Assembly: GCA_035252155.1 (NCBI GenBank)
Contig: DATFDL010000186.1
Span: 1 to 15,692 of the forward strand
DNA from: JAICLL01 sp035252155
Lineage (GTDB): Bacteria; Planctomycetota; Planctomycetia; Pirellulales; JAICIG01
Length of the DNA stretch: 15,692 bases
Direction: 5' to 3'
Part shown: in pieces, positions 1-7,304 of the stretch
Numbering within the stretch: position 1 is the stretch's first letter
Layout of the letters: every line of letters begins with the position of its first letter
Notes under the pieces: model-generated
The model's input: the letters and a program-made list of their open reading frames with translations, nothing else
Database searches by the model: none
Told to the model about the DNA's origin: nothing
Program-made: the position numbers and the translations under genes

Positions 1-284
1 GTTTAATGATGGAATTCGATCTAGCTTTCAATCATCGCCCGACCGGGGCAAGCCCGGATCGTGGCGGCGCTTTCCGGTCGAATTACCGATTTTGATTGTC
101 AAAACCGATTAGGGAATGCCCTCCGTGGCGTCCCATTTTACATTTTTACTTTTACATTTTGCATTTTGACTTCTCGGTCTTGTGGATCGCTGGGTGGTGG
201 AAGTCGCCGCGAGGCAAAGTCAAAATGCAAAATGAAAAAGTCAAAACCGACAAATGAAAGCCCCATCATTCACGAGCGTAAGTA
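1..284. other. Gene-free region upstream of phosphoketolase
   Basis: No credible gene was seen here. A 74-codon frame crosses it, but it runs through an inverted repeat and has no recognisable protein character. The stretch contains a small hairpin near 43-57 (CCGGG, loop GCAAG, CCCGG) and the A/T-tract inverted repeat at 143-246. Any promoter for the downstream phosphoketolase should lie here, but no convincing -35/-10 pair was found. Confidence 0.6.
143..246. repeat. A/T-tract inverted repeat upstream of xfp
   Basis: Positions 155-170 and 219-234 are perfect 16-bp inverted copies (right arm GTCAAAATGCAAAATG). The match extends outward to 28 bp (143-170 against 219-246) with two mismatches. 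The loop is 48 nt. Each arm is itself a tandem of CAAAATG-like units. The right arm ends 38 nt before the xfp start codon, so the structure lies in the promoter or leader of that gene. Its function is unknown; it could be a dispersed intergenic palindrome or a leader hairpin. Confidence 0.8.
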
Positions 285-2642
285 ATGAGCCTTCCCTCTG
301 ACCTTCTGCAAAAGATCGACGCCTACTGGCGGGCCGCCAATTACCTCTCGGTGGGGCAAATCTATCTGTATGAAAATCCCCTGCTCAAAGAGCCGTTGCG
401 GCACGAGCATATCAAGCCGCGGCTGCTGGGGCACTGGGGCACGGTGCCTGGCCAAAACCTGATCTACGTGCACCTGAACCGCGCGATCAAGCAGTATGAT
501 CTGAACATGATCTACATCGCCGGACCCGGTCACGGCGGGCCGGCGCTGGTGGCCAACACTTATCTCGAAGGCACGTACAGCGAGCTGTATCCCAACGTCT
601 CGCAAGACGAGCACGGGCTGCGGCGGTTGTTCCGGCAGTTCTCGTTTCCTGGCGGCATTCCCAGCCATGTGGCGCCCGAAACGCCCGGCTCGATCCATGA
701 AGGCGGCGAGCTGGGCTACGCGCTGGCGCATGCCTGCGGCGCGGTGTTCGACAACCCCGAGCTGATCGTGGCCTGCGTGATCGGCGACGGCGAGGCCGAA
801 ACCGGTCCGCTGGCCACAAGCTGGCACGGCAACAAGTTTCTCAACCCCGCCCACGACGGCGCGGTGCTGCCCATCTTGCACCTCAATGGCTATAAGATCG
901 CCAACCCCACCATTCTGGCTCGCATCAGCCATGAGGAGCTCGAATCGCTCCTGCGCGGGTACGGCTATCGGCCTTATTTTGTCGAGGGCGACGACCCGCC
1001 CGCAATGCATCAGCTTATGGCCGATACGCTCGACCGCGTGATCGGCGAGATCCGGCAGATTCAGTCCGACGCGCGGCAAGCTCAAGCGAGCGGCGCGGCC
1101 AAGCGTCCGCATTGGCCGATGATTGTGCTGCGCACGCCCAAGGGCTGGACCGGGCCGAAGGAAGTCGATGGATTGCCGACCGAGGGCACCTGGCGATCGC
1201 ACCAGGTGCCGATGGGCGATATGTCGCGGCCCGAGCACATCCGCTTGCTCGAAACCTGGATGCGCAGTTACAAGCCGGAAGAGCTTTTCGACGCGGATGG
1301 CCGCCTGCGGCCCGACCTTGCCGAGCTGGCGCCCAAGGGCGATCGGCGGATGGGCGCCAATCCACACGCCAACGGCTGCATTCTGCTGCGCGATCTGCGG
1401 ATGCCCGACTTCCGCCAGTATTCCGTCGATGTCAAAACGCCCGGCGACGTCGAGGCCGAAGACACCCGCGTCCTGGGCCATTTCTTGCGTGACGTCATCG
1501 CGCAAAACGGCTGCAATTTTCGCCTGTTTGGCCCGGACGAAACGAACTCGAACCGGCTGAACGCCGTCTTCGAGGCGACGAACCGGCAATGGGAGGCCCA
1601 GATGATCGCCGGCGACGACCATCTGGCGACCGAGGGCCGCGTGATCGAAGTGCTGAGCGAACATCTCTGCCAAGGCTGGCTCGAAGGTTATCTGCTCACC
1701 GGCCGCCACGGGCTGTTCAACTCGTACGAGGCGTTTATTCACATCGTCGACTCGATGTTCAACCAGCACGCCAAGTGGCTGAAGGTCACCCGCGAAATCG
1801 AATGGCGGCGGCCGATCGCCTCGCTCAATTATCTGCTGGCTTCGCACGTCTGGCGGCAAGACCACAACGGCTTCACGCACCAGGATCCCGGCTTCATCGA
1901 CCACGTCGCCAATAAGAAAGCCGACATCATTCGCATCTATCTTCCGCCCGACGCCAACACGCTGCTGTCGGTGATGAACCACTGCCTGCGCAGCCGGCAC
2001 TACGTGAACGTCGTGGTCGCCGGCAAGCATCCGGCGCCGCAGTGGCTGAGCATGGAAGACGCGGTCAAGCATTGCACGGCGGGCATCGGCATCTGGGAAT
2101 GGGCCAGCAACGACCGCGGCCATGAACCCGACGTGGTGATGGCCTGCGCCGGCGACGTGCCCACGCTCGAAACCCTGGCGGCCGTGTCGCTGTTGCGGCA
2201 GTTTTTGCCCGACTTGCGGATCCGCGTGATCAACATCGTCGATCTCATGAAGATTCAGCCGGCCAGCGAGCACCCGCACGGGCTAAGCGACAAAGAGTTC
2301 GACGTTTTGTTTACCAAGGACAAGCCGATCATCTTCGCCTTCCACGGCTACCCGTGGCTGATTCACCGGCTGGCTTATCGCCGCACGAATCACCGCAATC
2401 TGCACGTGCGCGGTTACAAGGAAGAAGGCACGATCACCACGCCCTTTGACATGGCGGTGCTCAACGAGCTCGACCGGTTTCATCTGGTGACCGACGTCAT
2501 CGACCGGTTGCCGCAGCTTGGCGCCAAGGCGGCCTATACCCTGCAAGCCATCCGCGACAAGCTGACCGAGCACCGCGAGTACATTCGCACCTACGGGCAG
2601 GACATGCCCGAAGTGCGCGATTGGAAATGGTCGCCGGTGTGA
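285..2642 (+). CDS. xfp: Phosphoketolase (Xfp, xylulose-5-P/fructose-6-P type)
   Basis: A thiamine-diphosphate enzyme of the phosphoketolase family, which cleaves xylulose 5-phosphate (and often fructose 6-phosphate) with inorganic phosphate to acetyl phosphate plus glyceraldehyde 3-phosphate (or erythrose 4-phosphate). The 785 residues match the usual full length of about 790. Visible landmarks are GPGHGG (80-85), EGGELGY (139-145), the cofactor motif GDGEAETG (167-174) with downstream Asn183/Asn187, and the Xfp C-terminal region ending in a Trp-rich tail. The start ATG follows a weak purine stretch. The family often sits beside acetate kinase or phosphotransacetylase; neither is present here, so how the acetyl phosphate is used cannot be read from context. 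Whether it prefers X5P or F6P cannot be decided from sequence by eye. The gene converges on the TPR gene with only 4 bp between stop codons and no room for a terminator. Confidence 0.96.
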   Translation: MSLPSDLLQKIDAYWRAANYLSVGQIYLYENPLLKEPLRHEHIKPRLLGHWGTVPGQNLIYVHLNRAIKQYDLNMIYIAGPGHGGPALVANTYLEGTYSELYPNVSQDEHGLRRLFRQFSFPGGIPSHVAPETPGSIHEGGELGYALAHACGAVFDNPELIVACVIGDGEAETGPLATSWHGNKFLNPAHDGAVLPILHLNGYKIANPTILARISHEELESLLRGYGYRPYFVEGDDPPAMHQLMADTLDRVIGEIRQIQSDARQAQASGAAKRPHWPMIVLRTPKGWTGPKEVDGLPTEGTWRSHQVPMGDMSRPEHIRLLETWMRSYKPEELFDADGRLRPDLAELAPKGDRRMGANPHANGCILLRDLRMPDFRQYSVDVKTPGDVEAEDTRVLGHFLRDVIAQNGCNFRLFGPDETNSNRLNAVFEATNRQWEAQMIAGDDHLATEGRVIEVLSEHLCQGWLEGYLLTGRHGLFNSYEAFIHIVDSMFNQHAKWLKVTREIEWRRPIASLNYLLASHVWRQDHNGFTHQDPGFIDHVANKKADIIRIYLPPDANTLLSVMNHCLRSRHYVNVVVAGKHPAPQWLSMEDAVKHCTAGIGIWEWASNDRGHEPDVVMACAGDVPTLETLAAVSLLRQFLPDLRIRVINIVDLMKIQPASEHPHGLSDKEFDVLFTKDKPIIFAFHGYPWLIHRLAYRRTNHRNLHVRGYKEEGTITTPFDMAVLNELDRFHLVTDVIDRLPQLGAKAAYTLQAIRDKLTEHREYIRTYGQDMPEVRDWKWSPV

Positions 2643-2646
2643 GCTC

Positions 2647-5600
2647 TCACTTCTTCGGCTCATTCCTGTACGGCTTTTCTTCGCGGTACAGCTCAAGCCT
2701 CGATCGGTAGTCTTCCTTTTGCGCTTCCGGCGCGAGCTCGATGGCCTTTTGCTGCCATTCGGCGGCTTTGTCAAACCTAGCGGCTTCGGCGTAGGCGGCA
2801 GCCAAGGTATCGAGGACCTCAGAATCACTCCACTCACTCAACTCAGCGGCCCGATTGGCATCGTCCAGTGCTTTTTGCGCATGCCGAAACTTCTCGTTCA
2901 AGCAAGTTGCACGGATCCATGCGCGGCCAAGGTACGCTGCGGAATTCTCAGGGTCGAGCCGAATGGCCTCGTCGAAAGCGGCGAGAGCTTTTTCGAAATC
3001 GCCCTTCGATTGCCAGACTCTGCCGCGGCCAATATGGGCTTCCCAATTCCTCGGCTCGAGCCGGATCGCCTCGTCGTAATCGGCGAGTGCCTTGTCCCAT
3101 TCGCCCTTGTTTTCCCAAGACCAGCCACGGCTCCCATAGGCTGCTGAATTCTTCGGCTCGAGCCGGATGGCCTCGTCAAAATCGGCGAGGGCTTTGTCCT
3201 GTTCGCCCGCACTTTGCCAGGCCCTCGCACGGGCAGTGTAGATTTCGGAGTTCTTGGGATCGAGCCGGATGGCCTCGTCGTAATCCGCGAGAGCTTTGTC
3301 GTATTCGCCCTTGGCGTGCCATGCCCACCCACGGCCCCGAGGCGCTTCCGACGAGCTTGGATTGAGGCGCATCGCTTCATCGTAATCGGCGAGTGCCTTG
3401 TCGAATTCGCCCTTGGCGCCCCACGCATTGCCACGGCCAACAAATGCTTCAGCGTTCACCGCGTCGAGCCGGATGGCGTCATCGTAATCGGCAATGGCCT
3501 TGTCGAATTCGCCCTTGGCGCCCCACGCATTGCCGCGGCCAACAAATGCTTCAGCGTTCACTGCGTCGAGCCGGATGGCCTCGTCGTAATCGGCGAGCGC
3601 CTTGTCGGGGTCGCCCTTGGCGCGCCATGCGCGCCCACGGCCCCGGTGCGCTTCCGAGGAGCTTGGATCCAGGCGAATCGCCTCATCGTAATCCGCGAGC
3701 GCCTTGTCGTAACCGCCCTTGGCGTCCCATGCGTGACCACGGCCACTATACGCTACGGATTCCTTGGGGTCGAGCCGGATGGCCGCGTCGTAATCGGCGA
3801 TCGCTTTGTCGTATTTTCCCTTGGTCTCCCACGCCTTACCGCGGCCAATATATGCGTCGCAATCCTTGGGCTCGAGCCGGACGGCCTCGTTGAAATCGGC
3901 GAGCGCCCTGTCGTACTCACCTTTGTCGAGCCATGCGTAACCGCGTAAAATATAAGCCTTTGAATTCTTCGGATCGAGCCGGATGGCCTCGTCGTAATCC
4001 GCGAGTGCCTTGTCCCGTTCACCCTTAACTCCCCAGGCCCATGCACGTCTAATATAAGGGCCAGAATTCTTCGGATTGAGCCGCAGGGCCTTTTTGTAGT
4101 CGCCGATCGCCTTGTCGTATTCGCCCTTGGATTCCCAGACCCTGCCGCGAGCTTCGTAAACTTCTGATAAAAATATCGCGTTCCCCTTTGGCCCGAGCCG
4201 GATGGCCTCGTCGAAGTCGGCGATTGCCTTATCGAATTCGCCCTTGGCGTGCCAGGCATAGCCACGGAAACCGTAGGCCCATCCGTTCTTCGGGCCGAGC
4301 CGGATGGCCTCGTCGTAATCGGCGAGCGCTTTTTTGAAATCGCCTTTGGATTTCCAGACCTTGCCACGGCCAATATGGGCTTCCAAATTCTTCGGGTCGA
4401 GCCGGATGGCCTCGTCGTAATCGGCGAGTGCCTTGTCCCGCTCGCCCTTGTCGTTCCAGGCCCAGGCACGCCCCATATACCAGATAGAATTCTTCGGATC
4501 GAGCCGGATGGCCTCGTCGTAATCCGCGAGAGCTTTATCGAAATCGCCCTTCATGTACCACGTATAGGCACGGGCAGCGTAGGCCGTTTCGTTCTTCGGG
4601 TCGAGCCGGATGGCCTCGTCGAAATCGGCGAGGGCTTTTTTGGAATCGCCCTTGCTACGCCATGTATTGCCACGGCCACCGCGCGCGTGTGAATTCTCAG
4701 GATCGAGCCGGATGGCCTCGTCGTAATCCGCGAGCGCTTTGTCGTATTCGTCGTTGTCGTACCGTACGTCGCCGCGCGCCCTATAGGCTTCGGAGTTCTT
4801 GGGCTCAAGCCGGATGGCCTCGCCGTAATCCGCGAGCGCTTTTTCATATTCGCCCTTGTCGCGCCATGCCGCGCCGCGGCTGATATAAGCCTCTGAACTC
4901 TTCGGTTCGAGCCGGATGGCCTCGTCGTAATCGGCGACGGCCTTGTCGTATTCGCCCTTGGCGAGCCACGCGGAGCCGCGCTCCAGGTACACATCCGACG
5001 AGCCTGGATTGATGCGAATCGCCTCCTCGTAATCGGCGAGTGCCTTGTCGAATTCGCCCTTGTCGTCCCACGCATTGCCACGGCCAACAAATGCTTTGGC
5101 GTTCCTCGGATTCAGCCGGATGGCCACGTCGTAATCGGCAAGAGCTTTGTCGAATTCGTCGTTGTCGTACCGTACGTCGCCGCGCGCCCTATAGGTTTCG
5201 GAGTTCTTCGGCTCAAGCCGGATGGCCTCGTCGTAATCGGCGAGAGCTTGTTCCAAATCTCCCTTCGCGTGCCACGTATAGGCGCGGCCAGCGTAGGCCG
5301 TTGCGTTCATAGGGTCGAGGCGGATGGCCTCGTGGTAATCAGCGAGGGCTTTGTCCCATTCGCCCTTCTCTTCCCAAGCCGAAGCACGGCTCGCGTAGAA
5401 TACGGAATTCTTAGGATCGAGTCGGATCGCCTCGTCATAATCTTCGATGGCCTTATCAAACTCACGCAGCTTGCGATGCAGGTGGCCACGTTCGAGAAAA
5501 ATGAAGGCCTCGGTTGGATCCTGTTCAATCTGACGACTAAGACGTCGCACGGCTTCCTTGAGTGCGTCGACGCCATCAGGACCGGGCTCAGCAGTCGACG

Positions 5601-5670
5601 CCGGACACGCGGGCAGTGCCATGGTCGTAAAAGCGACCAACAAGACAGTTCCTTTGAGCGACGATGACAT
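2647..5670 (-). CDS. Exported giant TPR protein (about 27 repeats)
   Basis: The 1007-residue protein is almost entirely tetratricopeptide repeats, which normally form a superhelical protein-binding surface. The partner cannot be predicted. Residues 1-22 form a signal sequence with hydrophobic core VLLVAF and end LPAC, a plausible lipobox with an atypical Pro at -2, so it is probably a lipoprotein or otherwise exported. TPR units start at residue 51. Units 1-13 and 15-25 are exactly 34 residues, units 14 and 26 are 39 and unit 27 is 35, followed by a charged tail (980-1007). The consensus core is KGEYDKALADYDEAIRL. The start is supported by AAAGAAGG 6 nt upstream (5677-5684). Units 20 and 21 are nearly identical, and units 4 and 8 share an odd RYDNDE variant, which indicates recent duplication or gene conversion. 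Repeat number may vary between strains. The function is unassigned. Confidence 0.93.
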   Translation of the reverse strand: MSSSLKGTVLLVAFTTMALPACPASTAEPGPDGVDALKEAVRRLSRQIEQDPTEAFIFLERGHLHRKLREFDKAIEDYDEAIRLDPKNSVFYASRASAWEEKGEWDKALADYHEAIRLDPMNATAYAGRAYTWHAKGDLEQALADYDEAIRLEPKNSETYRARGDVRYDNDEFDKALADYDVAIRLNPRNAKAFVGRGNAWDDKGEFDKALADYEEAIRINPGSSDVYLERGSAWLAKGEYDKAVADYDEAIRLEPKSSEAYISRGAAWRDKGEYEKALADYGEAIRLEPKNSEAYRARGDVRYDNDEYDKALADYDEAIRLDPENSHARGGRGNTWRSKGDSKKALADFDEAIRLDPKNETAYAARAYTWYMKGDFDKALADYDEAIRLDPKNSIWYMGRAWAWNDKGERDKALADYDEAIRLDPKNLEAHIGRGKVWKSKGDFKKALADYDEAIRLGPKNGWAYGFRGYAWHAKGEFDKAIADFDEAIRLGPKGNAIFLSEVYEARGRVWESKGEYDKAIGDYKKALRLNPKNSGPYIRRAWAWGVKGERDKALADYDEAIRLDPKNSKAYILRGYAWLDKGEYDRALADFNEAVRLEPKDCDAYIGRGKAWETKGKYDKAIADYDAAIRLDPKESVAYSGRGHAWDAKGGYDKALADYDEAIRLDPSSSEAHRGRGRAWRAKGDPDKALADYDEAIRLDAVNAEAFVGRGNAWGAKGEFDKAIADYDDAIRLDAVNAEAFVGRGNAWGAKGEFDKALADYDEAMRLNPSSSEAPRGRGWAWHAKGEYDKALADYDEAIRLDPKNSEIYTARARAWQSAGEQDKALADFDEAIRLEPKNSAAYGSRGWSWENKGEWDKALADYDEAIRLEPRNWEAHIGRGRVWQSKGDFEKALAAFDEAIRLDPENSAAYLGRAWIRATCLNEKFRHAQKALDDANRAAELSEWSDSEVLDTLAAAYAEAARFDKAAEWQQKAIELAPEAQKEDYRSRLELYREEKPYRNEPKK
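3364..3567 (-). repeat. Recent 102-bp tandem duplication in the TPR array
   Basis: Positions 3364-3465 and 3466-3567 encode TPR units 21 and 20. Both begin DAVNAEAFVGRGNAWGAKG. A run of about 68 nt differs at only two positions, including an identical stretch of about 37 nt, whereas most neighbouring units differ at many codons. This pair is therefore the freshest copy event in the array, or is kept alike by gene conversion. Confidence 0.8.
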
Positions 5671-5905
5671 GGCGGGCCTTCTTTCAGCAAAGGAAAAGCC
5701 GACACGGTTACGTGAGGCGGCGGATGAACGGCTTGCAGATGTTGTAGACGTGCAGCGATGCTCCTGCCGGTATCCATCCCTTTTTCACGGAAAAGTCTAT
5801 TGTCGTGCGAGGCGCGCGCGACGGCAAGGCCGGAAGGCGACAAAGTACCGCCGTGCCTTCGGAGGAATTTTTGTCAGCGCAACTTGATCTGACCGCAACC
5901 ATAAT

Positions 5906-6304
5906 TCACCGCTTCACTCCACCGCTTGCCCAGGCATTTGGCTCTTCGACTAACACCGTGTCTTCGTGCTCGTAACCGGGGGCGCAGCAGCAGAGCAGCT
6001 TTAAGACTTCGCGGCCGGTGTTGGTGAGCTGGTGCACCATGCCGGGCGGAATGGCGATGGCGTCGCCCGGCCCGACTTGCCGCACTTCGTCGCCCAACCG
6101 CATGCGTCCTTCACCTGTGAGGATGTAATAGATTTCCTCGCTCTTGGGGTGATAATGCGCGGTCGTCGATTGGCCGGGGGCCAATCGTGCTTCGGCCAGG
6201 CTCTGGTTGCGGATCGACGAATTGCGGTGGGCCAACAACTCGCGGATCTCCGAGCCATCGAGCGTGGTAAAGGCGGGAACTCGGTCGATATTTTGAACGT
6301 CCAT
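5906..6304 (-). CDS. Small cupin-domain protein
   Basis: A 132-residue single-domain cupin starting MDVQNIDRVPAF. Both family motifs are visible. Motif 1 carries His50, His52 and a Glu at 56/57 (GQSTTAHYHPKSEEIYYILTG region, 44-64), and motif 2 is GDAIAIPPGMVHQLTN with His91. These residues should bind one metal ion. The substrate is not predictable; such small cupins include dioxygenases, isomerases and sensor-like proteins. An unusual Cys-Cys-Cys lies at 105-107. The open frame continues 35 codons upstream, but that stretch is the tail of a broken DUF4058 gene, so the ATG at 6304 is the chosen start. No clear Shine-Dalgarno precedes it. The gene is not tightly linked to another intact gene. 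Confidence 0.87.
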   Translation of the reverse strand: MDVQNIDRVPAFTTLDGSEIRELLAHRNSSIRNQSLAEARLAPGQSTTAHYHPKSEEIYYILTGEGRMRLGDEVRQVGPGDAIAIPPGMVHQLTNTGREVLKLLCCCAPGYEHEDTVLVEEPNAWASGGVKR

Positions 6305-6343
6305 AATTTTCGTGTGCTGTGGCCGGTCTGCTTGGTGTGTCGC

Positions 6344-6627
6344 GGCCTCGAGAACCCGTCGCCAACGAGCGGGCATGTCGGCGAAGGCCGCTCCGTATGT
6401 CGTTTGCAACGGAACATCGACCGACTGTCCCGGCTCTCCTTGTCACCGCTGACGGTTTGCAAGGTCAGCACGTCGGGCCCAAAGCCCGAGGCGAACTGTT
6501 CGGCCAGTGCGTACTAGTCCGCCGGCAACACGCCGCTGTTGAGCGCGTGAGCGATCTGAATCATCCAGTTCTGATGAAAGTGGTGAAAGATGCCCGCGTC
6601 GACGCGAGACCAATCGTGGATCGGCAC
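6344..6627 (-). pseudogene. Broken DUF4058 gene (stop, frameshift, internal deletion)
   Basis: Reading the minus strand from GTG at 6627 gives VPIHDWSRVDAGIFHHFHQ, clearly related to the start of the intact DUF4058 protein in this window (MAVHDWNRVKAGTFHDFHG). An in-frame TAG at 6514-6516 interrupts a conserved 'PADxYALAEQ' segment where the intact copy has Tyr. After about residue 60 the middle of the protein is missing, and the C-terminal segment VDVPLQTTYGAAFADMPARW reappears in another frame, matching VDVPLETTYQMAYRGVPAYW of the intact copy. About 137 codons are lost relative to that copy. The tail frame has no stop of its own and runs on into the cupin. Three independent lesions make a functional product very unlikely. 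Confidence 0.9.
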
Positions 6628-6725
6628 GGGTTTTCTCCCGAACAGTTTTGTGGGCGGCGGGCCGTCCCAGGCTGCATCCTTTTAGACTAATGCGCGTCGG
6701 GGCATTGGTGAAGAACCTGTATGTG

Positions 6726-6796
6726 GCACAGCCGCCCTCGGCTGTGCGTTGCCGACGCCAGTTTGCGTCGCGGACCCAGCCGGGGGCGGCTGGTCC
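6726..6796. repeat. Three-hairpin palindromic element
   Basis: Three adjacent hairpins lie in 71 bp. The first has a perfect 9-bp stem (GCACAGCCG at 6726-6734 with CGGCTGTGC at 6739-6747, loop CCCT). The second has a 6-bp stem (CGACGC at 6753-6758 with GCGTCG at 6765-6770). The third pairs 6772-6782 with 6787-6796, with one bulged C and loop GGGG. The outer two share the core CAGCCG-N4-CGGCTG. This looks like a REP-type dispersed intergenic element; similar AGCCGCCCTCGGCTGT cores are recalled from planctomycete genomes but were not checked. Confidence 0.75.
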
Positions 6797-6884
6797 AAAT
6801 GGCGAGATTGAATGTCAAAACCGATCAGACGTCGACCGGAACAAACGGCGGTGTCCTAAGAATATAGAGTCGGTCGCCCACACA

Positions 6885-7222
6885 AACCCGAAGCGCAAGC
6901 GAGGAAAATGGTGTGCATTGCCTCGCTTACGCTTTTTGATGTTGCGCTTTCGGCCCCATCGAGCTTGTCTCGATGGTGAAGAAGATGATGTGCTAGCCGC
7001 AGATTCCAGGGTTTCCGCGACCCCATCCAGCTTGTCTGGATGGTGAAGGAGATTTTAGGCCGCCGGCGCCGATCCAGCGCGATCTGATTCACCATCCAGA
7101 CAAGCTGGATGGGGTCTTCGGTCGGTTTTCCCGGTGGTTTTCTAGGTCACCATCTCGTTCACCAATCCGCACTACGCGGATGGGGTCCGAAAAGCGCAAC
7201 ATCAAAACTTACGCTTCGGGTT
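6885..7222. repeat. 338-bp composite inverted-repeat element with hairpin family
   Basis: The outer ends are inverted copies of AACCCGAAGCG(C/T)AAG (6885-6899 and 7208-7222), followed inward by TTTTGATGTTGCGCTTT-CGG-CCCCATC (6934-6960) and its complement (7180-7207). Inside are four units of one family, two in each orientation. Each has CCCC, a 17-nt hairpin with 6-bp stem and 5-nt loop, then GGTGAA and a conserved AGAT. Units lie at 6954-6988 (+), 7019-7053 (+), 7088-7116 (-) and 7158-7187 (-). Units 2 and 3 are perfect 29-bp inverted copies. The left end also holds a 14-bp hairpin with one mismatch (6891-6904 with 6921-6934). No transposase is encoded, so it is at most a non-autonomous (MITE-like) element. 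Confidence 0.85.
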
Positions 7223-7304
7223 AGTACTTTGCGCAGCAGTACCACACTATTAGAACACGACAAGCCGAGGGCCAGAGTACCATTGACGTGCCGCGTTTGG
7301 TACG

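Larger units (their letters stand above)
6628..7304. other. 677-bp gene-free region filled with palindromic elements
   Basis: No credible gene was seen between the DUF4058 remnant and the DUF1549/DUF1553 gene. The short frames present run through hairpin repeats. The region contains the three-hairpin element at 6726-6796 and the composite inverted-repeat element at 6885-7222. The promoter of the downstream gene should lie at about 7223-7300, but no convincing -35/-10 pair was identified. Confidence 0.75.

Noticed and set aside
61..285. 74-codon frame before xfp
   Set aside because: It starts at GTG without a ribosome site, runs through the inverted repeat at 143-246 and has no protein-like composition.
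270..2279. 669-codon antisense open frame opposite xfp
   Set aside because: It lies fully opposite a well-conserved enzyme gene; long antisense frames are expected from high GC at third codon positions, and the translation has no domain or start context.
2719..5667. Several 100-240-codon frames opposite or out of frame with the TPR gene
   Set aside because: They repeat with the same 102-bp period as the TPR units and are rich in Arg/Pro/Ser, as expected for shadows of a repetitive GC-rich gene.
2647..5670. Regularly spaced repeats suggesting a CRISPR-like or satellite array
   Set aside because: The 102-bp period is coding: it equals 34 codons and encodes the canonical TPR consensus.
6305..6409. 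N-terminal extension of the cupin
   Set aside because: Those 35 codons are the C-terminal tail of the broken DUF4058 gene; the cupin proper begins at the ATG at 6304.
6885..7222. Complete insertion sequence
   Set aside because: No transposase frame lies inside and no flanking direct repeats were recognised; at most it is a non-autonomous element.
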